Positions 10,967 through 27,900 of a stretch of 64,000 nt of DNA are shown here, piece by piece. How positions within the stretch are numbered: position 1 is the first letter of the stretch; each line of letters starts with the position of its first letter. Source of the DNA: Gossypium raimondii (Eukaryota > Streptophyta > Magnoliopsida > Malvales > Malvaceae); the NCBI RefSeq assembly GCF_025698545.1, contig NC_068575.1, positions 50,601,980 to 50,665,979 on the forward strand, given 5' to 3'. Position numbers and translations under genes: made by a program. The notes under the pieces are model-generated. The model made no database searches and had not been told where the DNA came from. It saw nothing but the letters and a program-made list of their open reading frames with translations.

Positions 10967-12921
10967 TCCTTCAGGAAAGCTAGTTCAGATCGAACACGCC
11001 TTGACAGCAGTAGGATCGGGTCAAACATCTCTTGGAATCAAATGTTTCTTTGTTTTCTTTTTAAAAAAGGGTTTTAGGATTTTAGAAGTAGTAAAAAAGT
11101 TGCTGATGATTTTGATTTTTATGCTAATAAATGGTTTTAAATTACAGCTGCTAATGGGGTGGTAATTACTCTTGAGAAGAAATTGCCTTCAATCTTGGTT
11201 GATGAAACCTCTGTGAGTATATTATTTAGTACCATACACTCACACTTTCTATCTGCATTTGAATTTCTAGATTTTCCCATGTTACATCAACCTCGGTGTC
11301 AATATGACCTTGGGTATTGGGTTTACCAAAAATTAGGGAATGGTTGAATGCACTCACTGCCTAGATATAGAAACATGCAATGCTTGTACTTGCTTAATTA
11401 CATTTAGTTTTTGTTTTGAGAAAATATGTGAGGCTCTATGTTATCATGTAAAGATAAGCGATAATTGATGATGCTTTAGTTTTCTTTTCTGGTAGAATTA
11501 GTTAGTTCTTTTGAAGCAATTCAACTTTATAATGTATGAAGATTAAAAGCCTAGGGTATTCAATTTCTAGTTCCATGCTGATGATTTTTGTTAATTACCA
11601 CAAAATATGGACATTTGATGTCCGATTTGAGTTCGAAAATACGATGTCGACACCAAATATTGGAGTTGTTTAGTTTCTTTTCATTCGCAATAATCTGGAA
11701 AGCTCGGTTATTTTGTTCTTTTAGTTGGAGATATATTGGATCGATTAGCATGCATATTGCATTAAAGCGCTTGAAAATTAAATCGCAATTATCTACGTGT
11801 TTCGCCAATGTCTTGAGCAAGTACCAGTTCATGTGCATCTATGTCATTGTTGACTTACCAAACAGGGGAGTTCAAAGGAGCACCCTAAGTTACTAACTTC
11901 ACGTTTCATAAGTTGGTCTATCGTAGAATACTCATTTTCTAAATATCGACTATCCAAAGACATGACCATTTTTTGTTTCATGGAATTTATTCCTTTTTAA
12001 AAGCTTTCCTTCCTTTACTTTTTGTTCTATGCCTTGATTGATATATGAAGAATTCATTTACTCATATCCTATTTGTCGAGAATTTTTATTTATGATCTTC
12101 TTTGTCTTGTTATGGTTTTTTTGTAAGGAAGGTCTGTAAGTTGTTAACCATGTAATATAGTTTTTTTTGATGGTTTATTATTTTGTGCCACGTGTTGCTA
12201 TATCCAACAAAAGAAAGGAGACTGTGCTTTTGATTTTGAAAGACGGTTAGGCATGTAGAAAGGTGAAATGCGTTTCTTTCAAAATACGTAGGTTTGATTA
12301 CTAGGCTACTAAGTAAGTAGCTCATCACCATTTCTATGTTTTAATACAATTCTTTGCTGCTAATATAACTTCTATATTTCTTGATATATAGATTCACATA
12401 AATCTTCATATTGTTCGCAGTGGTATGGGCCTTGATTTTGAGTTTTGGTTGGGAAAAGTAGAAAGCAAAGCGAAAAGATATCATAGATTGTATAAGGTAT
12501 TGATGGCTCTTAATGACGCTTAGTTTACTTAATTTCTAACCTATGTGCATCTAGGAAAAAATTATGTCAGATCAAATCATGGTATTGTAGCTTTGGTCTG
12601 TTCTATTGATCAAAGTTAATATTTTGGCCTTAATATTTTTGCATTATCTCGGAGTTGAAAGTGGAATATGAGAAGGAACTTCAGAGAAAATGGCAATGTT
12701 GTAGATCACTATTTTCACATGCCTTATGATCCATGGCCTTCTTTGCTATGTTTTGAGTCCGTTTGAATTGGACCAAAAAAGTGGAAATGCTAAATTGTGC
12801 AATCCTCTTGCTTTGATGGTAAGTTTGATGTATCTTTCTTTTTCTTTGTAGTGGTGTAAGGCCTTTTGGTGTGTCTCTACTGGTTGCTGGATACGATGAC
12901 AATGGTCCACAATCGTATCAG
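10967..12921 (+). pseudogene. PAB1: Captured fragment of 20S proteasome subunit alpha-2 gene
   Basis: Five blocks in parental order and phase: 10967-11043 (SPSGKLVQIEHALTAVGSGQ...), 11148-11212 (ANGVVI...LPSILVDETS), 11631-11673 (TPNIGVV then TAG), 12421-12496 (SGMGLDF...RYHRLYK) and 12852-12921 (SGVRPFGVSLLVAGYDDNG...). An eroded trace of the exon between the last two may sit near 12676-12708. Introns remain between blocks, so the capture was from genomic DNA rather than cDNA. The parent encodes an alpha-ring subunit of the 20S proteasome. The first coding exon and the C-terminal exons are absent, a stop replaces the Tyr before SGMG, and several residues have changed. It cannot make a functional subunit. 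Identification is strong. Confidence 0.88.
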
Positions 12922-13105
12922 GTATTTCTCATAGATAATAGTTGATTATATTTCTTAAGACCAAAATTAATGGTCTTCTTAACTGCTCCATTTTTGGGCA
13001 TTATTTTTGTATCTCTTTTATATTACCAGGGTTTTGGATTTTTCTAAGCTCGGGTATATGTGCACAAGTCATAGAATTTTAAGTTTTCCCTTGGATCATG
13101 TTTAG

Positions 13106-13271
13106 GACGTGAAAGCAATTGGATTAACACAGGGTGATGCGACTATGGAATCTTCCCCAGTTTCTCAAACAACAGATCTGAGGCCTACTTTTTCAGATAA
13201 TGTACCTAATCTAGGTAACGGTGGAAATGTTTCGGCAATGAATGTGAATAATAAACTGCCCACATTATAGA
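13106..13271 (+). pseudogene. Unidentified exon-like open frame inside the PIF/Harbinger element
   Basis: After an acceptor-like TTTAG come 54 open codons starting DVKAIGLTQGDATMESSPVS and ending NNKLPTL, then TAG. It is less AT-rich than its surroundings and looks like a Ser/Asn-rich C-terminal tail. It does not match the exon that should follow in the proteasome alpha-2 gene, so it may come from a second captured gene. I do not recognise the source. Confidence 0.4.
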
Positions 13272-13646
13272 TTTGTAACATTCTATACCCAACTCGATTG
13301 TCGAATTCGAGTTATGGGATACCATACTTGTTGTCAAAACAATTATGATCAATTTCAATTCAATTTAACAATTAGTACATATTATAAAGTTCAAAATATC
13401 ATTTTATCATGTTATACAATCGTATGCGAGACTTGTACAAGTTTACGGAAGCTCAATAGATAATTTAAGATTGAATAAGGATCAAATTGTAAAAATTTTA
13501 AACTATCGAGTTGATGTCATGATTTTGGGGGTTCTAGGTCGAGATGTAACTCATTAACTTGTCCTTATCGTCACATTGAGAGCTTGACATCACGATGCTT
13601 GTGCAAAGAATAAACAAACCGCACGCTAAGTGAAAAAGCTCTGTGA

Positions 13647-14041
13647 TATTTTAATTATAATATATTTAATAATAATTATGTTAATTTATATTTTATAGTA
13701 TCATATATTATGATTTGAATAATTTCATATAAGAATATTGATTATTAAGAATTTTATTAAATTATATATTTTAATTATAATATATTTAATAATAATTATG
13801 TTAATTTATATTTTATAGTATCATATATTATGATTTGAGTAAATTCATATAAGAATATTGATTATTAAGAATTTTATTAAATTATATATTTTAATTATAA
13901 TATATTTAATAATAATGATGTTAATTTATATTTTATAGTATCATATATTATGATTTGAGTAATATTCATATAAGAATATTAATTATTAAGAATTTTATTA
14001 AATTATATATTTTAATTTTAATATATTTAATAATAATTATG
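13647..14041. repeat. 120-bp AT-rich tandem repeat, about 3.3 copies
   Basis: The same phrase (ending AATAATAATTATG or a near variant) recurs with ends at 13680, 13800, 13920 and 14041, a period of 120-121 bp with very few differences. It lies wholly inside the PIF/Harbinger-like element. Confidence 0.9.
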
Positions 14042-14154
14042 TTTAAATATGATTAAATTATTTATTATTGATATTAATAATCTTATTAAAATTTAAATAA
14101 CAATAACAATAATCATTTACCAAAATAAATTTATGCTAAGGGTATTCTAGTCAT

Positions 14155-14298
14155 TTTAGTTTTTTCCATTATGCTATTACACCTCTATTCCATTCAACCA
14201 AACACAAGATTACTATTACGCCTCTATTCCATTACATTCAACCAAACAGTTGATTTGCTATTACACCTCTATTCCATTACAGCGAACCAAACGTGCCC
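14155..14298. repeat. Subterminal triplicated motif of the PIF/Harbinger element
   Basis: Three copies of CTATTACRCCTCTATTCCATT followed by CAACCAAAC or CGAACCAAAC lead up to the right terminus. The left side has matching GTTTGGTTC blocks at about 10383 and 10456. Such subterminal repeats are candidate transposase-binding sites; that role is inferred. Confidence 0.6.
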
Positions 14299-14301
14299 TT
14301 A

Positions 14302-15389
14302 GTGATCTATGAATAAAGTCACATCTAAGATTTGTAAGAATTGCACGATTGAAGAACAATGTTGGAAATTAAAAATGGTGGATGTACTTGGGAAGTCCTT
14401 GTATTATAGGGATTGTATCAAATTAGTCCATTTACTATTAAATGAATTAATTTAATCATTATACTATTAAAAAGAATAAAATAAAGTGAGATTGAAATAG
14501 ACTGTATAAAAAAATGGCATTTACTATTTAGTAAAGTTAACATATTTAAAGTATTTTGGTTTTGTAAATAACCATTTTTGTTTAGAATTAAAATGCAATT
14601 GAAAATAATTTTCAAGATATTTTTATACAATAAGTATTAACTCTGCTACAATTTAATATGATTCCAAAAATACAAAACCAAATTAAAAGCAAAGAAGTGT
14701 GTGAATTCATTATTGAATGCCCCAGAGCTATCAGCCACAAATGTGTACGTACAAATACAATGCATCAACAATAAAAGATTGTTGCATTAAATATGTATGG
14801 GAATGGGAGGATAGTTCTTAGGTGATGGATATATCAAATCATAACGATTTTAATTTTACAATGATAATCTTAACAAATAAAATGATATATGAAACCAGTG
14901 TAAGTGAATATATACATAATGTTTCTTTTGGGTCTCTCATGTTATCACCATGAAAATAAATTAATAAAATTTTCTCGCATTTTATACTTATTCACTGGGT
15001 CTTGAAACTAACGCATTTATCACACATTTTGAGTATCATGTGAATTAGTGGAAAAAAATTAGAGAAATAATGATGTAATAAAATTACTATCTCTTAAAAG
15101 GGAATAATACTCATAAGTCAAAATAAAAATAAAATATTTCTTTTAAAGTTGAGATTTGAACCCTCTCGAGTCTATTATCTATTAGCATTAGGAGCAAAAG
15201 TGATACTTCAAAAAGAACATTATATTAACTTAAAGACGGATTCAAAATTATTATATGGATTTTACTCGATGAATAAAAGCCATAGTAAAATATTAAATAT
15301 TCTCTTGTTCTCATCTCATGTTTACAAGGCTTCATCATATAAAAATTGTGTCTTAACAGAGCAGCAATGGAGGTACCCTGTGAAAGCCC
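14302..15389. other. Spacer, including CPN60 3' flank
   Basis: AT-rich, no gene recognised. The part next to 15390 should include the CPN60 3' untranslated region. Confidence 0.5.
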
Positions 15390-19931
<4,542 letters not shown>

Positions 19932-20035
19932 GGTGGCGGAGTTAGCGGCGGCAAATGCAAAGGCAAAGGCAAAGGCAAAGGAAGTGAGGAAGTTGTAGGG
20001 TTGAAGGGAGGTTTTAGAGGGAGAGATTTGGAAGA

Positions 20036-20041
20036 CACGTG
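20036..20041. promoter_or_regulatory. G-box upstream of CPN60
   Basis: CACGTGGCGCC about 105 bp upstream of the CPN60 start codon, in the leader or proximal promoter. It shares the 9-mer CACGTGGCG with the PIF1 intron site. Confidence 0.4.
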
Positions 20042-21251
20042 GCGCCCAAAGGCCTTTTAACTTTTTTTTATAAGGGGTTTAGGTGGGGCATCAGTCCTCC
20101 AGTCGTCAAGGCCCAATGGGAGGGAAGTGATAGAAAATATTAAATATTTATTTTTAAAATTAAAATAATTAACCACACTTTTTATCATCCCCTCATATTT
20201 ATAGATTAAACTTTGATGATTTCCTGTACTGATTTGATGGTGAATTGTTAACTGTTTCGGGTGTGATTTAAATTTGAGTCACGTTAGTGTTTTATTCTCC
20301 TTTTATAATTAAAAAAATTTAAACTCTGATATTATATTTTTATATTGTTTTTATAGGCTACAATTTTTTTTCTTTTGTTGGAATTTTTAAAAATTCACTT
20401 GCCCATTTAATATTTTAAATATGTTTAATAATTATTTCAGTTTTTAATGAATATAAAATTTTAATAGAAAATGTTAAATAAGACAAATAAGTAGGTTAGC
20501 GTATAAAATATTAATAAAATTTCAAATAAATTATTTTTAATGAGATATTTAAATTATTATATTTCTCATTTATCCAAAACTATTCAAAATAATATAAATA
20601 TTGTATTAATAAGATTAAAATTAAAAAATAAATCATCTTTTAAAAATCAATATTTATTTTATCTAAACAAAATAATTATATTTAGTACTTATATTTACTA
20701 ATTTACCAAATAAATTTTTAATATAAAATACATTACTTAAAAATTTAGCATTAAAAATTTCAATTATCAAACACATCCTCAACATCTCATCAATAGTAAC
20801 ATCAATTTAGCTAATCATATTGTATATAAAATTATTAAAATATATAAAATTAAATTCTTTAAAATTTTAATAAAACCAAACTAAATTTTTGTTAAATGAT
20901 AAATTTAAAATTACAGTTTGTTAAATTCAAATATTTTTTATTAATTTTATATAAAAACATAAAAACACTTAAAAATTATTTTACCTTTTTGGCATAATTT
21001 ATTTTACTTGTATTACTGGTTTTATTAAATTAGTAACACTTAAGTTAATATTATTAATATTTTATTTGTGATGGAATTGTAACTTTGCAAACCAGGGTCC
21101 TTAGGAGAAATTGCGCATAAATAAAAGTATGTTATCATTTCAAGATTGTCTCCGTTTTTTCAAATTTGATTTAAATAATAGTAAAATGAATTACTTTGAT
21201 AGGTCAAAATCAAGCCAAACCCAAGCTCTATTTTAAGAAGAAAATCTCATC
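20042..21251. other. CPN60 promoter side and AT-rich spacer
   Basis: Contains the CPN60 promoter region. Beyond about 20150 it is very AT-rich with no recognised gene or repeat structure. Confidence 0.5.
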
Positions 21252-21256
21252 AACAC

Positions 21257-21471
21257 GGTTGATAATTTTTATTATTTGATAGCATTAAATAGTATATATT
21301 TAAATATTACAGCAGAGTTTTAGAGATACTAATTAGAGATTTTAATTTCTTAATTCATTCAATGTTTCATATATATATATATATATATATAGTTGTACAT
21401 ATTTCTAGAAATATATACTTTTGAGAGAGTTTTTCCTCGATACATTAGAGTATTTATCTCTAATTTCATCA
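21257..21471 (+). repeat. Copia 5' LTR
   Basis: Matches the 3' LTR over the phrase TTATTTGATAGCATT and the end (CTCGATACATTAGAGTATTT... ending TTTCATCA). It is longer than the 3' LTR partly because of an expanded (AT)n at 21369-21391. Confidence 0.88.
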
Positions 21472-21480
21472 TGGTATCAG
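21472..21480 (+). other. Copia primer-binding site
   Basis: TGGTATCAG directly after the 5' LTR, complementary to the 3' end of initiator methionine tRNA, as in most plant copia elements. Confidence 0.85.
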
Positions 21481-21912
21481 TTTTTTTATCCGATTTTTAG
21501 GATTTCTTTTTCTAATTTTAAAATTTGTTTCAAAAACCCTAGAAACACAAATTTGGTACTGTCTACCCTAACTTTATTTTTTTCTCTCACCACCTCTTAC
21601 TGTTGGAGTCGGAATCCACTCGCCGACGAAACCCCAAACTCCAGTGACTAGAAGACCCATACGTAGGTCTCACGCGCCGTCGCAAGCTTCTACAGCTTCG
21701 GTTCACGCGTTGTGCGTGGACTTCCCCTGTTGCCACCATGTTTTATTCGACGTTGTCATGTGCTCTCTGCTCCCTTCCGGTCATTCTCCTCTAAGTGGTG
21801 GTGTTTTTTGGCTAAGTTTTTTTTTTTTATCTCTTTTGTGTTCTTTTTGGGTGTTCTTTTCCCTAATTTTTCAAGTAATTTTTTTTTGGGTATTAGCTGT
21901 TTTTCCAGCCTT

Positions 21913-24900
21913 ATGTCTAAGGACAAGAAGCTCGTGATTCCAACCGATAATTCCTCGTTGTAAATTAGTCCTGTGAAGCTTGATGGACATAATTACCTTG
22001 CTTGGTCAATGTCTTGCTTATTGTTTATCAAGGCTCGTGGCTTGTAGGGATACATCATCAATATAACGTCGAAATCTAAACTCACTGATTCAACATTTAA
22101 TTAGTGGGATTCAACGAGCTCTCTTGTTATGGCAAGGCGTATCAACTCTATGCAACCCAATATTTCCAAAACTTATTTGCTGCTTGATACTGCAAAAAAA
22201 AAATGGAATGTTGTTGCTCTCACCTACTTTCGTGTTGGGAATGATGTACAAATTTTTGAGTTTCGAGATAAGGTCCATGGTACAAAACAGGGAAAGCTAA
22301 CAATTTCTCAATATTTTGCTGAATTAAGTGGGTTGTGGCAGGAACTTGATTATTATCAAGATTTTCAAACGTCTTGTACTAATGATGCCGAAAGATTTTA
22401 GAATATGGTAGAAGAGGAGCACGTTTTTTTTATTTATTGGATGGGTTGAATATTGAGTATGATCAGATTTGGGTTCAAGTTCTTAGCAAAAATCCGTTCC
22501 CTTCTCTCCATGGGGCATACTCATATGTACACAGGAGGAGAGTCGTCATGTTGTTATGCTCTACAGTCCACCTCTTGAGAAAGCTGGTCTCATTGCTAAC
22601 CATAATAGTCCATCGGATGGTAAGTTTGATAATGATCACTTGACGTGTCACTATTGTGGCAAGCCTCAACACACTAAAGATTCATGCTGGAAGTTGCATG
22701 GTCACCCCACTCGAGGTCGTGATGGAAAACGAGACGGTAATTCTCGACTTCAAGCTCATTTGTCAGACTCTGTGACAACAGAAGACAAGTCCACTTCCGC
22801 TGGGAGTTTTACCTTGGACGAGATTCAACATCTTCGACGCCTCTTGTCTCAATTGGACTCTACCTCGATTGCCAAGTCTAATAATGAGAAATCAAGTGCT
22901 ATTTTAAATGCTCCATTTACTTCTGAATCTTGGATTATTGATTCTGGTGCGAATAGACATATGACAAGGTTAAACAAAAGCTTATTTAACTATACTACTT
23001 ATCCATCTAAAGATAATGTGCAAATAGCCAATAGCTCCTTTACCTCCGTTTTTGGAATAGGTTCTATTGTTTGTACTCCCAATATCACTTTATCCTCTAT
23101 CATCCATGTTCCTAAATTTCCAGTTAACATATTATTTGTTAGTACTATCACTAAAGCCTTAAATTGTAAACTTGAATTCTTTCTCGATCACTGTGTCTTT
23201 CGGGACCTTCAGACAGGGAAGACGATTGGGAATGGTAGATTGTGTGATGGCTTACATCTTCTAGATAGATCACCCAGTATGTCTCAAGCCTTATTTGGAG
23301 ACAATAAAGATGTTAACCAGGAGATAATTCAGTGGCATGGGCGGTTAAGATATCCATCATTTATTGTTTTTGCCAAGATGTCTCCTACTTTGTTTTCAAG
23401 AACTCAGTTAGACTATTTAGTTTGTGATGCCTGTAAGTCTGTTAAGCATATAAGAAACAATTATCCTTTACATAATAATAGAAGTACTGTTCTTTTTTAG
23501 ATTATTCATTTGGATGTTTGGGACCCTACTCACATTACTTCTTTATATGGTAATTTTTGGTTTGTTACATTTATTGACTGTTGCACTTGGATGACATGGA
23601 TATTTTTATTAAAGTCTAAAACTGACATTTTCTCGTGTTTTCGTTCTTTTAATAAATTGATTACTACTCAGTTTGATGCTAAGGTTAATATTTTAAGAAC
23701 TGATAATAAAACTGAGTATAAATTTAATGATTTTTTAGAATCATATAGGATTTTGCATTAGACCAGTTGTCCAGGTACAAGTGCTCAGAATGGTGTTGTC
23801 AAAATGATAAATTGGCATCTTTTGGAGGTTTGTAGATCACTTATGTTCACTATGAACCTCCAAAAGCTTTACTGGGGGGATGTGATTTTGGTTGTTGCTT
23901 ATTTCATTAATCGGATGCCTCTTCGGGCTCTTGATTTTAATAGTCCCATTGAAACCTTACAGGGCAATACAGATTACCTAGTTTCACCGAAGGTCTTTGG
24001 TTGTGCTTGTTTCATTCATTTTCGACGTGGGAGAAAATTGGATCCTTGAGTAATCAAATGTGTTTTCATTGGATACTCTCTCACATAGAAGGGTTACAAA
24101 TGTTATCATCTGCTATCTAGAAAGTATTATATAAGTATGGACGTAACATTTCGTGAGGATGAATCTTATTTTTTTTCATTACAACCATCTCTTCAAGAGG
24201 AGGTTATTGAAAATGAAGAGATGAGACCCTATTTTGTTACCTTTCCGAGGGAAAATTTAGTTCTAGCAGAGACTTTGGTTCAAGAGAAAGTAGTGGACGA
24301 TTGTTGGATAGGCTTGATTTAAAGACACAAACTGGGAAAGGCAAGAAAGAAGACACCATCATATAATCTACTTTATGCCCTGAATCTTCACTATCATGTG
24401 AGTCGTTTTACCTGAGGTTGCTACTGATTTATAATTACCAATAGCCCAACGAAAAGGTGTTAGAACTTACACTTTACATCCTATATCTAACTTTGTCTCT
24501 TATGATTCCTTATCCCCATCCTATACAGCTTTTTCTTTATCTTTGTTCTCTATGTCTGTTCCACAAGATTGGAGAGAAGCTATCATTGATCCAAGATGGA
24601 AAAAGGCTATGATTGAAAAAATGAGACGTGGGAACTGGTTAATCCTCCTAAGGGGCAGAAAATGGTTGGCTACAAATAGGTGTTTACAATCAAGTATAAG
24701 ACTAATGGTTCAATTGAAAGACTCAAAGCCAAATTAGTAGCACAAGGATTCACTTAGACATATGGAGTGGATTATCAAGGAACATTTGCTCCAGATGGTA
24801 AATTGAACACAATTAAGGTCCTTCTATCATGTGCAGCAAATCTCAACTGAGACTTACAACAGTTTGATGTAAAGAATACCTTCTTACATGAAGACTTGAA

Positions 24901-27900
24901 AGAAGAAGTGTATATGAAAGTTCCTCCAGGATTTGAGGATAAAGACACTCAAGGGAAGGTATGTATATTGAAAAATGCCTTATATGGATTAAAGCAATCT
25001 CCTAGAGCCTGGTTTGATAGATTTAGTAAGGCAATGGTGTCGTTTGGCTATCGACAAAGTAATGTTGATCATACCTTCTTTGTAAAACATAACAAGGGTA
25101 AGATTACTCTCCTTATAGTTTTTGTTAATGACATAATTATGACAGGAGATAATAGGGAAGAAATTACTCGGCTTAAGAAATAATTGTCTCAGAAATTCGA
25201 AATCAAAGGCTTGAGAAAGTTACAATATTTTCTCGAAATAGAAGTTGCTAGATCGAAAGAGGGAATCTTTATTTCCCAAAGAAAGTATGTCTTGGATCTT
25301 CTGACAGAGGCTGACATGTTAGGTTGCAAACCAGCAGAATCATCTATTGAGAGTAACCACAAGTTACAAGTAGGGATTGGTGAAATGATGGATAAAGGGA
25401 GATATCAAAGACTCGTCGGACGATTGATTTATCTTGCTCATACTCGACCTAATATAGCCTATGCAGTTAGTTTGGTAAGCCAGTTTATGCATGATCCTCA
25501 TGAAGCCTATATGAAGGCAGAATTGAAAATTTTGTTCATTTAAAGTCTGCACCGGACGAAGGTATTCTCTTCTCCAAAAATAATCATCTCAAGGTAAAAG
25601 TATTTACAGATGCATATTGCGCTGGCTGTAACATCCTCAAAACCCCCTTAGTCGTAAATAATATGAGATAAAATATTAGCGAAATAAGGTATAAGATCAA
25701 AGAAAATGAAAGTTGCAATATATCAAAAGAGAGTTAAATCAAAAAGCATGACATGATGTATTAAAGAAGGGACTAAATCGTAAATATGTGAATTTTTTAG
25801 CTCAAGTGTAAATATTTAAAATTTAGGGGATCAAAGTGTAAAAATGAGAAAGTTGAAGGACCAAAAGTGAAAATAATCCAATTTAATAAGATATGGAATT
25901 GTCATGTAGGGACCAAATTGAATAGGTGAAGAATTGTGAGGGACTAAATCGTAATTTTACCAAATTAAATGATGATTCAAGGATGAAATTTTGAAAGATC
26001 ATAAAAGGTAAAATGATCAATTAGCAAGAGGAGAATTCTAGAATGTAATGATGATGTTGATGATATTTTGGTGATTTTTTAATTAATTAGTTAAATAATA
26101 TTTTATTAATATTTTACTTAGATATTTATTATTATTTTATTTAGAAAATGGTAGTATAAAAAGAAAGGAAGGATGAAGGAAATTTATCATCCTTCCAATG
26201 TGAGTGAAAGGATGAGAAAAGAAGTTTTCTTTTCTTTACAATCTAGTCTTTTGCCATGAAAACCTACCTTTTTATCCAAAATTTTTGAAAATTTCCTTAG
26301 ATATTAAAGAGAGAAGATGAAGTAGAGATTCTAGAGAATATGTTCATCAATTTAGAAGCAAGAAAGTAGTAGATGAAAGTGGAGAAAATGAGAAGAAAAA
26401 GGAAGGAAAGTGGTGAAGATGAGAAATGCATGGAAATGAAGAAGAAATGAAGAAATTCTTGACAAAGAAGGTAAGTTTCATACTAAACCTACTTGTATTT
26501 CAATAGATTGAGTTACAAATGTTTTGAGTCAGATGTATGAAACATGTATTTAATCTAAATCTGGAAATAGAAAGTATTTGATGAAGAATAGAGACTTAAA
26601 ACACTAATTTGGTAAGAGAGAATGTGATTTGTATGGTCAAAAGTACTAAGATTAAGAAATGAATATATAATCTACACATAAACATAAGTGTCTAAATTGT
26701 ATAGTAATCAAAAGTATGACAATTATGTGTGAATGAATAAAAGATAGTGCAAAGAACCATGGAAAATAAAATATTTTTTCATTAAAACAATTTGGACGAG
26801 AGCAGTGACTTAACTTTGAAAATTCACCAAAATTATAGAAATTTAGTTAGAGATTGAATTAAATATTTAATTAAAGATTATTGAGTCTAGCTTCATATGG
26901 AAGAAACGGTGAAAGAAACGGAATTTTATAGTTTGAGATATATTAATTTTTGTGAAACAAGGTAGGAGTGGATTCGGGTTCTCCTATTATGAATTTAGAA
27001 AATCATAAAAGTTGTAAAAAAATTATTAGGGTTTTAAATGTATATGTTTAAATTCTTAATGAGTCTATTTTCAAGAGAAACAAATGGAAATATCATCCAA
27101 ACCCCGTAATAAGAGATAATTAAGTTTTAGTAAAGAAAGGTCGAAGCTGTCAAACAGCAAAACATGGGCAAATTTGAAGAATTTACTATACTTATTGGCT
27201 AAGTCATAAATTCTAAACTTTTTATGGTAAAAATATATTTGAGTCTAGTTTCAAAAACATCAAGCGGATCTTAATTTTGAATTTTGTAGCTCAAGATATA
27301 AATAATTTAGTGACTATGATTCAAGTGGACAGCTTTGATATGAACACATAAGTAAATAGAGGAATTATAGATAATGTTACATATAAACATGTTATATACT
27401 AAAAGTTAAAGATTCTAACAAATATATACATAAAGGATGTGGAATGGAGAGGAGGAGGAGAAAAAAATGAATATATATATAGTAGATGAATTTGAAATGT
27501 TTTGAAATGGTTGTAAGTGATGGAATGATCGATACATATGAGTATGTTTAAGCGAATTGATAACATAATAAGTGAATAATTGTTAATTTATGTGAATTCT
27601 TTGTTAAAATTTTATGAAGAATTAAATTGATTGACACGATTTAGAAATAAATATGAAATATACATAAAGTGGGTAAACTACTTTTGAAAGGGCAAGTCCT
27701 CCAATGGTCTTATTTGTAAAACTTTCATATTTGTGTTAAATTTTATAAACTTTGTTATCTTTGATTGAATATCATGTTTTTATGAGGACTTGAGATTAGA
27801 AATAGATGTAAGTAGATGATATGTAAAATGAAATGGCGGTTATGACATCTAAATAAGGTTTAGGTAATGATATAAAATAAATAAATAAAGATAAAACGTG

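Larger units (their letters stand above)
10376..14298. mobile_element. PIF/Harbinger-like element carrying proteasome gene exons (Pack-type transposon)
   Basis: 3.9-kb element bounded by 3-bp TTA duplications (10373-10375 and 14299-14301). The left end, CAGCATGTTTGGTTCGGTGT, matches the reverse complement of the right end, GGGCACGTTTGGTTCGCTGT. The GTTTGGTT motif and TTA target are typical of plant PIF/Harbinger (Tourist-type) elements. Inside are a pyrimidine-rich stretch (10527-10960), exons of a 20S proteasome alpha-2 gene with introns, an unidentified exon-like frame (13106-13271), a sequence resembling an LTR start (from about 13275), a 120-bp tandem repeat, and three copies of a subterminal motif. 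No transposase is seen, so it would depend on another copy. Family assignment rests on TIR and target site only. Confidence 0.75.

Noticed and set aside
10527..11077. Overlapping Phe/Leu/Ser-rich frames
   Set aside because: They come from a pyrimidine-rich stretch and run into the captured proteasome exon in the wrong frame.
13275..13640. Full LTR retrotransposon inside the PIF/Harbinger element
   Set aside because: A TGTAACATTCTATACCC start resembles an LTR end, but no matching second end or duplication was found. Mentioned only as debris.
21644..21963. Cys/Phe/Ser-rich frames before copia gag
   Set aside because: They lie in the copia leader, overlap in several frames and show no family resemblance.
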